Assembly (NCBI GenBank): GCA_016788205.1
Contig: JAEUTA010000013.1
Span: 86,186-150,185 of the forward strand
Length of the DNA: 64,000 nt
Reading direction: 5' to 3'
From: Flavobacteriales bacterium
Lineage (GTDB): Bacteria > Bacteroidota > Bacteroidia > Flavobacteriales_F > PHOS-HE28
Below the pieces are notes generated by a model that was not told the origin of the DNA, made no database searches, and saw nothing but the letters and a program-made list of their open reading frames with translations. How positions within the stretch are numbered: the stretch's first letter is position 1; each line of letters opens with the position of its first letter. Shown one piece after another: positions 44,067 through 53,555 of the stretch. Made by a program: the position numbers and the translations under genes.

Positions 44067-45505
44067 ACCAGCAGCCTCGGCTCGCTCATCTCTTCCATCG
44101 CGTACTTCACCCCTTCGCGCCCCAAGCCACTGTCCTTGATGCCGCCGTAAGGCATGCTGTCCATGCGGAAGCCGGGCACATTGTTCAGGATGATGCCGCC
44201 AACCTCCAATTCGTCATGGGCCTGTTTCATCCGTGCGATCGAATTCGTGTATACGCCCGCTTGAAGTCCATAGGCGCTGTTGTTCACCTGGGCGATGGCT
44301 TTGTTGAAGTCAGCTACCTCTTCCAGCACGGCGACCGGGCCGAAGACCTCTGCGCAGCTCACTTTCATAGTGGTGCTGGTGCCGGTGAGCAAGGTCGCTG
44401 AATAGACGTTGCACGAGGCATCCACCGCTTTTCCTCCAGCAAGCAACGTCGCACCGCCTTTGACCGCTTCATCCACCCAGCCGCTGATGCGTTCGAAGTG
44501 GCCTTTGTCGATGATCGGGCCCACAGTCACGCTCGTGTCGTTGGGGTCACCGGCTTTCAGTGCGTCGTACTCCTTGACGAGCAAGTCACGGAATTCGGCG
44601 AAGACGCTTTTCACCGCGTAGATACGCTGTGTGCTTATGCAGGTCTGCCCAGCGTAGACGTTGGCACCAACGGCCACCGCCTTCGCGATCGCCGGGAGAT
44701 CGGTGCTTTCGTCCACGATCACAGCGGCATTACCCCCGAGCTCCAGGGCCAGTTTCTTTTTTCCGCAGATATTCTTCAAGTGCCAGCCTACTTTGTCGCT
44801 TCCGGTGAAGCTGAGCATGGCCACGCGCTCGTCCTTCACCAGCTTCTCGGCAACAGGGACTCCGCACACGAGCACGCTGAAGGCGCCCTTCGGCCAGCCG
44901 ATCTTTTCCAAGAAGCTGCCGAGCAAGAGCGAACACAGCGGGGCTTGAGGAGAGGGCTTCAGTACAACTGGGCAACCGACGGCCATGGCGGGCGCCACCT
45001 TGTGCAACACCAGGTTCAACGGGAAGTTGAAGGGTGTGATGGCTGCGATGACGCCGATGGGGAAGCGTTTCGTGAAGGCCATGCGACCGGCACCGGCTCC
45101 GAAGTCGAGCGGGATGACCTCCCCGCCGAAACGCAAAGCCTCTGCCGCCGCTGTGCGCACCGTGGTGATGCTGCGCGCTACCTCGATCCTGGCCGCACCA
45201 ATGGGTTTGCCAGCTTCTTTCACCATGAGGTCGACGATCGCATCCTCGTGTTCCGCGATCAAGGCGGCAAGTGCATCCAGCTTCGCACTACGCTCGCCAG
45301 CACTCAGCTTCCTCAGCGTCTCCCGACTTCCGTGCGCCGCCGTGATCGCTTCTTCCATCTGCGCTTCGGTAGCATGGGGGAGCTTGGCGAGTTCAGTACC
45401 ACGGTATTTGTCCACGACGGTGTTGAAAGTGCCGTCCCCATGGGATGACCAGGAGCCGTTGATCAGGTTGGCGGACGTGAACGGGGAGGAAAGGGTCGTA
45501 GGCAT
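44060..45505 (-). CDS. Aldehyde dehydrogenase (GAPN/lactaldehyde-dehydrogenase-like)
   Basis: 481 residues from [68 protein letters not shown] (Glu base) and [14 protein letters not shown] (catalytic Cys) define the family; the end [30 protein letters not shown] resembles non-phosphorylating glyceraldehyde-3-P or lactaldehyde dehydrogenases. Substrate uncertain. Placed at the downstream end of the amine/amide cluster, it could oxidise an aminoaldehyde. A CACCTTTGC box-like sequence lies just before the ATG. Confidence 0.92.
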   Translation of the reverse strand: [481 protein letters not shown]

Positions 45506-45595
45506 AATGCAAAGGTGTTCACGAATGTCACAACACAGTGGCAAGGAAGGCAGCATGCGCGTACGTTGTTCGCCGGACCCACCCTGTAGAAAGGT

Positions 45596-46588
45596 CTACT
45601 TGGCCAGGTACCGCCCCACGGGCTTAAGCAGCACCACTTCCACTTCTTGTTCCTCGAAGCGCTTGAAGCTCGCCTCCACCTGCTTTTCAGGCCAGATGAT
45701 CTGTACACGGCCTTTCTCCACGTCGTAGGCCGCAGTGTACAACGTGCCGAAGCCGCGCAGGTATTGCTGGCTGTACAACGGAGGTCTCAGGAACTGTTTG
45801 ATCAGGTTCGCACGTGTCTGTTTCGGGCCGGCGATGCTCTCCTCCAGGAAATGCTTGCGTTCGATCGTGTGCGTGAAGGCTGCGTATTCATCCCACTCCA
45901 CTTGGTGCTGGTGGTTGCAGGCCACAGCTTGGTACACCACCTGTGCCGGCCGATCGTGGTTCATGTAAACGGTGGCGTACCTGCCGCTCTTGTCCACCAC
46001 GGTGATGTTGTAGCCCATATGCACCGGGATGCACTTGAGCGTTTCGCAGGCTTCATCGGTGGTGCTGCAGGTCTCCAATACGTAGCGCAACACCAGTGGT
46101 ATGCCGAATCCGCTCCCCCATGTCTTCCGCCCCCCGAAGGCCAGCGAAACGGCAAGTCCATCGATGTTCATCCCATCAAGCAGTCCCCAGGCGCTGTCCT
46201 GGATACCGATCACGGGTTTGCAGTATTCGGTGTAACGCAAGCGCCCATCGAAGTAGCGAGGGTCGAAATCGTAGTTGCGGATCAGCGTGGGTGAGCCCTT
46301 GGTCCATGCCACTTGGGAGCACCCGGCGAGATACGGCGGTGGACACCACATGCTCAGGAAGCGGCTGGCCACATCGTCGTTCTTCGCAAGACGGCACAAC
46401 GTGTTGTAAACGGGTATCAGTTCGGGCATGTGTAACTCCAGTAACCCGCGACAAGTCACCAGGTCGGGGCGCTTGTCAATGCCTTCGCCTTCGTACCAGA
46501 TCTTGAAGAGCGGCCAGGCACGGTCGAAGAAGGTCTGCCAGCGTTCGCTGGGCCAGGGCTCTTTTACGAGCTTGAGGTGTACGTACAT
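45596..46588 (-). CDS. C45-family (acyl-CoA:6-APA acyltransferase-like) Ntn amide hydrolase
   Basis: 330 residues. LAGCSQVAWTKGSPTLIRNYDFDP is the hallmark of the penicillin acyltransferase / C45 family, with Cys as the N-terminal nucleophile after autocleavage between Gly and Cys. The N-terminal ~100 residues would be the pro-peptide subunit. VDKSGRYATVYMNHD and AACNHQH-type sequences follow. Members cleave or form amides (isopenicillin, bile-salt-like, N-acyl amino acids). No signal peptide. It begins 13 bases after the ATP-grasp stop, so ligase and hydrolase are probably co-made. Confidence 0.82.
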   Translation of the reverse strand: MYVHLKLVKEPWPSERWQTFFDRAWPLFKIWYEGEGIDKRPDLVTCRGLLELHMPELIPVYNTLCRLAKNDDVASRFLSMWCPPPYLAGCSQVAWTKGSPTLIRNYDFDPRYFDGRLRYTEYCKPVIGIQDSAWGLLDGMNIDGLAVSLAFGGRKTWGSGFGIPLVLRYVLETCSTTDEACETLKCIPVHMGYNITVVDKSGRYATVYMNHDRPAQVVYQAVACNHQHQVEWDEYAAFTHTIERKHFLEESIAGPKQTRANLIKQFLRPPLYSQQYLRGFGTLYTAAYDVEKGRVQIIWPEKQVEASFKRFEEQEVEVVLLKPVGRYLAK

Positions 46589-46601
46589 GCTGCCGTCGTC
46601 C

Positions 46602-48278
46602 TCACATCATTTTGAACCCGCCGATCTCCAACAAGTGCTCATGTCCGTTCGCACCTGAAGCCCCGGGAGCAACGCTCTTGAATTGTGTACGGATGGCCGC
46701 CAGCCACTTCTTCGATCGTTCGGTCAGCTGGAAGTCATCGGTCATCATGCGACCGCGCATCACCAGGATGCCCATGTCAGCACCCTCGTAGAACCAGTCG
46801 CCAGGACGTGTGATGCGGAGGAAGAAGGCCTCATTGTCCTTCTCCACGTAACGGCGGTGGGTGTCCATGCGCCAGAAGTAGATGCTGCCGTCCTCACGCA
46901 TCCGCCAGATGCCGCTCCGGGGTGCGTCGGTCACCCGTTGTACATCATCGGTGGTGTACTTGATCACCATCTGGCCCCACGTGTCGATGTTCTCCTCCTT
47001 GCTCCAGCGGCGGTTCAGCGCGTTCACGTTCAACTCGTAGGGGGCGTTCATCCATTCCAGCGTGTGGAAGAGGTGCAACGGCATGTCGCTCAGTGCGAAC
47101 ACCGCGTGGTTGGTGATGGAGCTCGCGCCCGTGACACGCGGATTCAGTTCCCCGAGGTAGATCTCGCCATTGTCGGTGTCGATGAGGAAGTCGAGTTCGA
47201 AGTAGCCCTTGTAGCCCTCCTTCAGCAGCTGGTCCCCGAATTTGCGTGAGTAGCGCCGGGCTTTCGCACGGATCTTATCGGTGAAGGTGTCGGCGTATAT
47301 CTCGTTACCGCACCAGCCTCCTTTGTAAGGCGTGAGTTCTTTGAAACCGACGAGTTCGGTCATCAGCGGCGCAACGATGGTACCATGACGGGTGACGCAC
47401 GCCTCCATGGCCGCACCTCGGCAATTGATGCGCTTCATGATCTTGCACTCCTTCTCCGCCTCGATCTCCTTGGCATACTTGTCGTAGTCGACGGAGGTCT
47501 TGATGAAAAAGGTGGTGTGGCCGCTATCGCCGTAAGGCGTCTGGACCACCAGGTCGGTGCCCAGTTTCCCTTTCTGGGCCACGGCCAGCAGATGCTCGTA
47601 ATGCTTCACCCGACTGAGGACGTAAGGCACACAGGGAACACCGGCCTTCTCGGCCACGCGATTGGTGTTCACCTTGTTGTCCAGCCAGCTGCGCAGTTTG
47701 GCCGGCGGGAAGATCACTTCCAACCCGGCTTTCTTCGCCAGTGCCTCGGTCTTCTCATCGAACATGAGGAAGAGCGCTTTGCCGTTCTTGCCGTTCGTCT
47801 TGCGACTCTCTATGAAGTCGCGCACTTCGCTGTGCGTGAGCAGGTAGTTGTTGATGTCCTCGATGCTCTGGAACTCCTCATGGGGTTCTTCGGTCTTGGG
47901 GCTCATCAAGTTCGGATGCAACCCATCGAAGCAATCGATGTAGGTGATGAACTTGAAGCCCTTGATCCACTCATCGGCCCCCAGCAGGTTGAAGTTGGTG
48001 GCGCTGATGAAGTACAGTGGGATCTCGTTGCGGTGGAAGAAGCGACGGATGTCGCTGATCCCTTTGAGCGTGGCGGTCGAGCGCGCCCTCGTGCTGTTCT
48101 TTTTCACCGCGCTCCTGCTCGCCGGAGCGGACTGCTTTGTGGAACTTTTCGCGGGCTTCTTTCCGCTGGGGCGGGAAGAAGACAACTTCGGCGAGGGGCG
48201 GTTCGATGTGGTCTTCGTCGGCGCGGATGCGGAGGTCCTCTTTGCGCCTTTGCGAGGGGATGACGTCTTCTTAGCCAT
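46602..48278 (-). CDS. ATP-grasp ligase with Lys/Ser-rich N-terminal tail
   Basis: 558 residues from MAKKTSSPRKG. The first ~70 residues are a Lys/Ser/Thr/Arg-rich low-complexity tail. The rest is an ATP-grasp enzyme: LDNKVNTNRVAEKAGVPCVPYVLS, TDLVVQTPYGDSGHTTFFI (phosphate-loop), GYKGYFELDFLIDTDNGEIYLGELNPRVTGAS (Glu and Asn metal ligands). It resembles carboxylate-amine ligases often mislabelled as biotin carboxylase. It likely joins a carboxylate to an amine using ATP. TACCTTGC at 48287 lies eight bases upstream, so it has its own promoter despite being 45 bases after the decarboxylase. Confidence 0.83.
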   Translation of the reverse strand: MAKKTSSPRKGAKRTSASAPTKTTSNRPSPKLSSSRPSGKKPAKSSTKQSAPASRSAVKKNSTRARSTATLKGISDIRRFFHRNEIPLYFISATNFNLLGADEWIKGFKFITYIDCFDGLHPNLMSPKTEEPHEEFQSIEDINNYLLTHSEVRDFIESRKTNGKNGKALFLMFDEKTEALAKKAGLEVIFPPAKLRSWLDNKVNTNRVAEKAGVPCVPYVLSRVKHYEHLLAVAQKGKLGTDLVVQTPYGDSGHTTFFIKTSVDYDKYAKEIEAEKECKIMKRINCRGAAMEACVTRHGTIVAPLMTELVGFKELTPYKGGWCGNEIYADTFTDKIRAKARRYSRKFGDQLLKEGYKGYFELDFLIDTDNGEIYLGELNPRVTGASSITNHAVFALSDMPLHLFHTLEWMNAPYELNVNALNRRWSKEENIDTWGQMVIKYTTDDVQRVTDAPRSGIWRMREDGSIYFWRMDTHRRYVEKDNEAFFLRITRPGDWFYEGADMGILVMRGRMMTDDFQLTERSKKWLAAIRTQFKSVAPGASGANGHEHLLEIGGFKMM

Positions 48279-48286
48279 AGGAGCGG

Positions 48287-48294
48287 GCAAGGTA
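48287..48294 (-). promoter_or_regulatory. -7 promoter box TACCTTGC before the ATP-grasp gene
   Basis: Minus-strand TACCTTGC eight bases before the ATG at 48278, in the short gap after the decarboxylase stop. Confidence 0.45.
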
Positions 48295-48323
48295 AGTTCA
48301 GGCGTTCATTGATGACGGGTCGA

Positions 48324-51077
48324 TCAGCGGCGTTCCTTCTTCGTCAGGGGTATCGACTTGTGTGATGTGTCGGTCGACGGGGACGGTACCGTTCCCAGCG
48401 CCGTCACTGTGCGCTGCCTGCCCAATGCTGCATCGGTGAAGACGCGCAGCCCCAGCTCCGGCCGGTAGCCGTGGATCTCCTTCACATCGATGGCGATGAG
48501 GAAGTCGATGATCTTGCGGTTGATCACCTGCCCTGGAACGAGCACGGGGAAGCCGGGCGGGTAGGGGATCACGAAACTGGCGCTCACCAGTTCGTTGCCG
48601 GTGGCGAGCTCCTTCAAGGCCGCATCCAGCATCACGTTGCGGCAGCGCAGCTCATCGTAGGCGAGGAAGTAGGCCGCGCGCAGATCACCGCCAGGCACGC
48701 CGGGCTGGCCTTGGAAGCTGCGGTGGAAGTTGGTGAAGTCCGGTAGCGGCGTCTCCTCTTCGCGCAGTTCGCGCAGGGTGTCGATGTGCGCCTTCTTGTC
48801 CACGTGCTCGAAACCGGCGTTGCGCTGTTCCAGCTCCTCGGCGATGCTCAGGAGCACCTTCGTGAGGTACGCAAGCGATCCGCGCGTGGTGCCGATGTTG
48901 GTCATGAACAGCACCGAGTTGCGACTGGTCTTGTTGATCTGGATCTGGTGCTTGTCCATCAAGAATTTGTTCTTGAAGGTGTCGCCATCGATGCCGGTCT
49001 TGCCGGTGAAGAGGTTGATCTTGGTGGGGTCCACGGCGAACTCGTCCACGTCCCACGCCTTCTCGATCTCGTTCCAGCCCTGGTCGCGGCGGTAGTAGCT
49101 GTCCAGTCCGCTCTCGCGGTGCTCCTTCGGCACCAGGTCGCTGATGGTGATGATGTCGAACCACTTCTGCAAACGCGGGTTCTCGCGGATGGTGCGGCGT
49201 AAGAGCAAGCCGAGTTCGATCGCCTTCTCCACCAGTTCGTAGCCCTCGAACTCCACCTGGCGCCGGCCCACGTCCATGCTGGCGAGGATCTGGTAGTTGG
49301 CGCTGGTGCTGGTGTGCGTCATGTACGCCTCGTGGAAACTGGCTTCGCTCTTCTTCTCGAAGTCCTCGTCCCAGATGTGGATCATGCTGCCTTGGCGCAT
49401 GCTCGTGAGCGTCTTGTGCGTGCTCTGCGTGGCGTACACGCGGATGCGCACAGCGGCTGGATCGGGCAGGCGTGGCGCTTCGCCTTTCTTCAAACCCTTG
49501 ATGTGCTTCTCGTACTCGGCCTTGTATTCCGGCGTGCGGTACTTGCGCGCGAGCTTCTGCGCCACATGCATCGCCGTGCGCTGACGCAGCACATAGCTGA
49601 AACGCGCGAAGGCCCACCAGGCTTCATCCCACAGGAACACGATGTCGGGTTTGATGGCGAGCACTTCTTCCATCACGCGCTCCACGTTGTACACCACACC
49701 ATCGAAGGTGCAGTTCGTGAGGAGCAACATCTTCACCTTGTCCAGGCGGCCGCCGCGTTTCAAGAGATGGAGTTGATCCTTGATGTGGCTGAGTGGTACC
49801 GCGCCGTACATGCTGTACTTCGGCAGCGGATAGCTGTGCAGGTACACGGGGTACGAGCCGCTGAGCACCATGCCGTAGTGGTGGCTCTTGTGGCAGTCGC
49901 GGTCGATCAGGACGATGTCGCCCGGTTCCACCAGCGCCTGTACCACGATCTTGTTGGTGGTGCTGGTGCCGTTGGTGGCGAAGAAGGTGTGCTTGCTGCC
50001 GAAGGCGCGCGAAGCGAGCTGCTGTGCGGTCTTCAGCGGACCGGTCGGTTGCAGCAGGGAATCGAGGCCGCCGGTGGTGGCGCTGGTCTCCGCGAGGAAG
50101 AGGTTGCGCCCGTAGAACTCGCCGAAGTCCTGGATCCAGCGGCTCTTGAACACGCTGTTGCCGCGACTGATGGGCATGGCATGGAACACGCCCATGGGCC
50201 TTTTGCTGTAATCCTTCAGCGCGGTGAAGAAGGGTGTCTGGTACTTGTCCTGGATGCCGCGGAGGATGGTGAGGTGCAGCTCGGCGAAATCCTCCGTGCG
50301 GTAGAAGATGCGGCGGAAGCAGGCGAGCGTGGCGGCGTCCAGCTGGTCAACGGGTGTGTCCGTGGCGCAGTAGCGGTCCACTTCCGGACGGAACCATTTG
50401 CACAGCCGGCCGAGGTAGATGTCGGTGTTGGCACGGCCGATGTCGTCCACCTTCAACGCATCGATGGCGCGTGTGAATTCCTGCAGCACGCCCTTGTGAT
50501 TGGTGCTGGCGAAGGGCGTTCCGGAGCGCACCACCACCGCCTGGATGTTGTGGTTGAAGAGCAGCGCGATCAATGCGTCCTGCACGGTGCGCACCACCAC
50601 GGTGTCGTAGATGAAGGCGTCGCCCTTGTCGCGGCACTTTTGCAGTTTGCGTTTCAGGGCCGCTTCCTCTTCCTCTTCCAGCTCGTCCACGAAGAGCAGC
50701 TCGAAGTAGTTGGGCCGGGGCTTCTCCTCGTCGGCATCCAACAGCTCGTTGCGGCCCGCGAGCGGATCGGCGAGCACGGCAGGATCGCTGCGGAAGGAAC
50801 CGCTGCTGAGCATGCGCACCACCTGGTTCACGGCGAGCAGCAAGCCATGGTGCTCCTTGCCGCGCAGCATCTCCTGCAGGCGACGCACCGTTTCGCGCCC
50901 GGGGAAGGCCCAGTACAGTTCGATGCTGAGCAACTCCTTGAGCAAGGCGCCCACCTCTTCGGGCCGCGCACGGCCTTCGTCGAGGTCCATGGCGGCGAGC
51001 TTCAGCTGGTCCCAGGTGTGGGAGCGCAGGCGTGCGGCGTTGTAGTGGGAACGGGTTGCGGTGCTGGTGGCTGGCAT
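48324..51077 (-). CDS. Large PLP-dependent Orn/Lys/Arg-type amino-acid decarboxylase
   Basis: 917 residues from MPATSTATRSH. An N-terminal ~200-residue response-regulator-like/wing region (YFELLFVDELEEEEEAALKRK, ALIALLFNHNIQAVVVRSG) precedes the fold type I PLP core: FATNGTSTTNKIVVQALV, DRDCHKSHHYGMVLSG, FLWDEAWWAFARF (Asp for the pyridine N) and VYATQSTHKTLTSMRQG with Lys555 as the PLP lysine. The C-terminal domain has ISPYPPGFP-type VIPYPPGFPVLVPGQ. It should decarboxylate a basic amino acid to an amine (agmatine, cadaverine or putrescine). TATCTTTCC at 51099 supports ATG 51077 over 51137. Confidence 0.88.
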   Translation of the reverse strand: MPATSTATRSHYNAARLRSHTWDQLKLAAMDLDEGRARPEEVGALLKELLSIELYWAFPGRETVRRLQEMLRGKEHHGLLLAVNQVVRMLSSGSFRSDPAVLADPLAGRNELLDADEEKPRPNYFELLFVDELEEEEEAALKRKLQKCRDKGDAFIYDTVVVRTVQDALIALLFNHNIQAVVVRSGTPFASTNHKGVLQEFTRAIDALKVDDIGRANTDIYLGRLCKWFRPEVDRYCATDTPVDQLDAATLACFRRIFYRTEDFAELHLTILRGIQDKYQTPFFTALKDYSKRPMGVFHAMPISRGNSVFKSRWIQDFGEFYGRNLFLAETSATTGGLDSLLQPTGPLKTAQQLASRAFGSKHTFFATNGTSTTNKIVVQALVEPGDIVLIDRDCHKSHHYGMVLSGSYPVYLHSYPLPKYSMYGAVPLSHIKDQLHLLKRGGRLDKVKMLLLTNCTFDGVVYNVERVMEEVLAIKPDIVFLWDEAWWAFARFSYVLRQRTAMHVAQKLARKYRTPEYKAEYEKHIKGLKKGEAPRLPDPAAVRIRVYATQSTHKTLTSMRQGSMIHIWDEDFEKKSEASFHEAYMTHTSTSANYQILASMDVGRRQVEFEGYELVEKAIELGLLLRRTIRENPRLQKWFDIITISDLVPKEHRESGLDSYYRRDQGWNEIEKAWDVDEFAVDPTKINLFTGKTGIDGDTFKNKFLMDKHQIQINKTSRNSVLFMTNIGTTRGSLAYLTKVLLSIAEELEQRNAGFEHVDKKAHIDTLRELREEETPLPDFTNFHRSFQGQPGVPGGDLRAAYFLAYDELRCRNVMLDAALKELATGNELVSASFVIPYPPGFPVLVPGQVINRKIIDFLIAIDVKEIHGYRPELGLRVFTDAALGRQRTVTALGTVPSPSTDTSHKSIPLTKKERR

Positions 51078-51098
51078 GGCAAAGGGGGTAAGCCCTAG

Positions 51099-51107
51099 GG
51101 AAAGATA
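51099..51107 (-). promoter_or_regulatory. -7 promoter box TATCTTTCC before the decarboxylase
   Basis: Minus-strand TATCTTTCC, 21 bases before the ATG at 51077. It marks the decarboxylase as the first gene of its transcript and fixes the start. Confidence 0.45.
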
Positions 51108-51200
51108 AGTGAGTCTGCCGAGCGGGGTTAACTTCAAAAGTTATTATGTTGAACTCGGTAGAATGACGAAGTTCTTGTCGTTCGAAAGATTCTTGAGAGA

Positions 51201-52991
51201 ATGAAGTACACAGCATTTAAAATACAGGGATATCGTGCGATTGAGAAGCCTGTAGTTGTCGATTTATCCAAGGCTGCATTGGTACCTCTTGTGGGTATCA
51301 ATGAATGCGGTAAGACCACGATTCTACAAGGCATTTATTGCTTCGACTCTATCAATGACAGTGAGTATGGTGGTAAGCATATGAAGGATACGAAGAACCT
51401 GTATCGGACATCGGAATCGACCCCGCCGATGATTACAGCAACAATCGCCACATCATTCGCAGCGCTCGCAGATGAATACGCTGACTTCGTTGAAGAAGAG
51501 TCTTTGGAAGCTGAGACATTGGACCAGGAAGAATCGGGCGTTCCGGCTGAAACTGCCAAGGCTCAGTTTCCTGCGAACCTCAACGCAATCAAATCACAGT
51601 TCGATGGGAGGATTCATATCGTAAGAGACTTGGATTCGAAGAAGTATGACTTTGTGGGGATTCGGTGGCCGTCCGAGTTCAAGAAGTCCATCGTCGGAGC
51701 TTTTGCGAGATACCTGGTGGGTAGACTGCCATACATTCTGTACAACGACGATTTTATGGATCGCCCACCTGCGAAACTGAAGGTGCCGAAAGCACGACCG
51801 TCGCGTCTCACTGGGTGGTTGGCTATCTACGAGCGATTATTCGAACTTACTCCGGAGAAATATTCTCTTTTCACTGTCGGCGCGGAGACGGACCAAAGGC
51901 GGCGCGATGCAATTCTCTCCGATGTTGAGGCCCACTTAAACTCAACCTTGACCAAGGCTTGGAAGTCTTTTCTCCTGAACAAGCACGGGGCAGTTACAAT
52001 AAGGTTGCGGTTCAATCCTGGCGAAACAGAGCATGAACTTGAGGTATCAGTGGTAGAGAGGATAGATGGCCGTGAGCGCTTCTTTGACGTGATTGATAGG
52101 AGCAAGGGGTTTCTATGGTTCTTCAACTTTGTGATGAAGCTAGAGTTCAACCCGAAGGTCTTGGACAATACTAAAGGGACCGTCTATCTCTTGGATGAGC
52201 CTGGTTCGTATCTCCATAATTCTGCGCAACAGAAGCTCTGCAAGAAGTTAGTCGATCTCTCGGACCATCATGGCTCTGTGATATACTGTACGCACTCTCA
52301 CATGCTTCTTGATCCGCAACATATTCCATTGAATCATATTCATGTTGTGGAGAAACGCAGCAACAAGCAAATATTGGCTACACCACTTCCACAAGCCAAA
52401 ACAACTAAGGAGGCCACAATGGCCCTGCAACCTGTCCTCGAAGCATTGCAAATCTCGGCCTTCGACTATGCTGCGAAAGGGAGTTCGCTAGTTGCCGTTG
52501 AGGGCATTTATGATAAGTATGCAATCGAGTGTTGTGTGGACCTTCCTGAGAACACAACCCTTCTTCCTGGTACAAGTGCTGATTCGATTATCAAGAATAT
52601 CCAATATCTGAACGGATTTGAGATGCGGTACGTGGCTTTATGGGACAACGATTCCGAGGGCAGGAAGATGTACAAGAAGGCTACCGACCTTTTTGGTCAA
52701 GATGAGGCGAAAAAATTCGCAGTACTCCCTTTGGAAGGATTACAGAAAAGACGAATGGAGGAAATGTTCGAACCGGAAGATCTTATCATGCTTGACTCGG
52801 AGCTTAACCTCCACGCAAATGCCAGCTACGAGCGCGTTATTTCCGGACTCTACTTTGCGAGTCCTACGCGACGCAGGATATTGAGAGCAAAACTTTCAAC
52901 ATCAACTGTGCGTCGATTCAACATCCTGAAGGATATTCTGGCCAAGCACTTTCAAGCTGGAGACGATCTTCGAAAGGCAAGAGGCGAGTAA
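51201..52991 (+). CDS. OLD-family ATPase/Toprim nuclease, possible phage-defence protein
   Basis: 596 residues. N-terminal ABC-type ATPase: Walker A G32-INECGKTT, a linker region with long variable insert (~60-200), signature-like IDRSKGFLWFFNFVMKLEF and Walker B VYLLDEPGSYLHN (~330), then a His-switch region YCTHSHMLL. C-terminal Toprim domain: Glu434 in AVEGIYDKY and Asp482/Asp484 in LWDNDSEGRK. This is the OLD architecture (ATPase plus metal-dependent nuclease), as in phage P2 Old and Gabija GajA. No GajB-like helicase adjoins it, so it would be a stand-alone class. The gene is clearly AT-richer than its surroundings, lies on the opposite strand between genes of an otherwise one-directional cluster, and ends six bases before its neighbour. 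Confidence 0.85.
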   Translation: MKYTAFKIQGYRAIEKPVVVDLSKAALVPLVGINECGKTTILQGIYCFDSINDSEYGGKHMKDTKNLYRTSESTPPMITATIATSFAALADEYADFVEEESLEAETLDQEESGVPAETAKAQFPANLNAIKSQFDGRIHIVRDLDSKKYDFVGIRWPSEFKKSIVGAFARYLVGRLPYILYNDDFMDRPPAKLKVPKARPSRLTGWLAIYERLFELTPEKYSLFTVGAETDQRRRDAILSDVEAHLNSTLTKAWKSFLLNKHGAVTIRLRFNPGETEHELEVSVVERIDGRERFFDVIDRSKGFLWFFNFVMKLEFNPKVLDNTKGTVYLLDEPGSYLHNSAQQKLCKKLVDLSDHHGSVIYCTHSHMLLDPQHIPLNHIHVVEKRSNKQILATPLPQAKTTKEATMALQPVLEALQISAFDYAAKGSSLVAVEGIYDKYAIECCVDLPENTTLLPGTSADSIIKNIQYLNGFEMRYVALWDNDSEGRKMYKKATDLFGQDEAKKFAVLPLEGLQKRRMEEMFEPEDLIMLDSELNLHANASYERVISGLYFASPTRRRILRAKLSTSTVRRFNILKDILAKHFQAGDDLRKARGE

Positions 52992-52997
52992 ATAGCA

Positions 52998-53525
52998 TTA
53001 GCTGCTGCGCCTTCGGGCGGCAGCCTTCCCAGCCGCCTTCTTCGCCGCGCTCTTCTTCGCCGGCGCCGCAGCTTTCTTCGCTGCCTTCACCGGCTTGGCC
53101 GCCTTCGCAATGGTCCCGCTGCGCGCAGGTCCTTCGTGCAACGCCAACCGGTTCCCTTCGCTGTCGATGAACAACGCGAAGAAACCGGCCTGTGCGGCGA
53201 TCAAGGTCTTGGGCATCACGATGCGCCCACCGGCCAGCTCGATGCGGCCGAGGATGCTGTCCATGTCATCACCTGCGTTCAGGTAAAGGAGCACACCGCT
53301 CTCGTTGGGGTAGCAGCCGGGGCCTTGGATCAGCGCACCGCCGATGCCTTTGTCCGCCGGGAAGTAGGCCATGGTGAAATCGCCGTTGTGTACCACCTCC
53401 ATCTGCATGTTGTAGATGGTGTTGTAGAAGGTGGCGGCGCGGTGCAGGTCGTACGCGGGGATCTCGAACCAGCTCACGTAATCCTTGAGCTTCGCGTGGT
53501 GCTTGAAGGAGGTGGATGCGCCCAT
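52998..53525 (-). CDS. VOC (glyoxalase/bleomycin-resistance fold) protein with histone-like tail
   Basis: 175 residues. Residues ~1-125 form a VOC domain: DYVSWFEIPAYDLHRAATFYNTIYNM, MAYFPADKGIGGALIQG, GVLLYLNAGDDMDSILGRIELAGGRIVMPKT and FFALFIDSEGNRLALHE with the usual late Glu. The last ~45 residues are almost only Lys and Ala with some Pro (KPVKAAKKAAAPAKKSA..), like a histone H1 tail. The enzymatic or binding role is unknown. It starts 31 bases before the nitrilase-fold gene's stop region on the same strand. Confidence 0.85.
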   Translation of the reverse strand: MGASTSFKHHAKLKDYVSWFEIPAYDLHRAATFYNTIYNMQMEVVHNGDFTMAYFPADKGIGGALIQGPGCYPNESGVLLYLNAGDDMDSILGRIELAGGRIVMPKTLIAAQAGFFALFIDSEGNRLALHEGPARSGTIAKAAKPVKAAKKAAAPAKKSAAKKAAGKAAARRRSS

Positions 53526-53555
53526 GGTGGTTGCGTGTTGTTGTAGTGGACTGAT

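Noticed and set aside
49314..51098. 594-codon plus-strand frame
   Set aside because: Antisense to the decarboxylase, whose motifs and start are clear.
51201..52991. Complete Gabija system
   Set aside because: No GajB-like UvrD helicase gene adjoins on either side; only the OLD-type protein is present.
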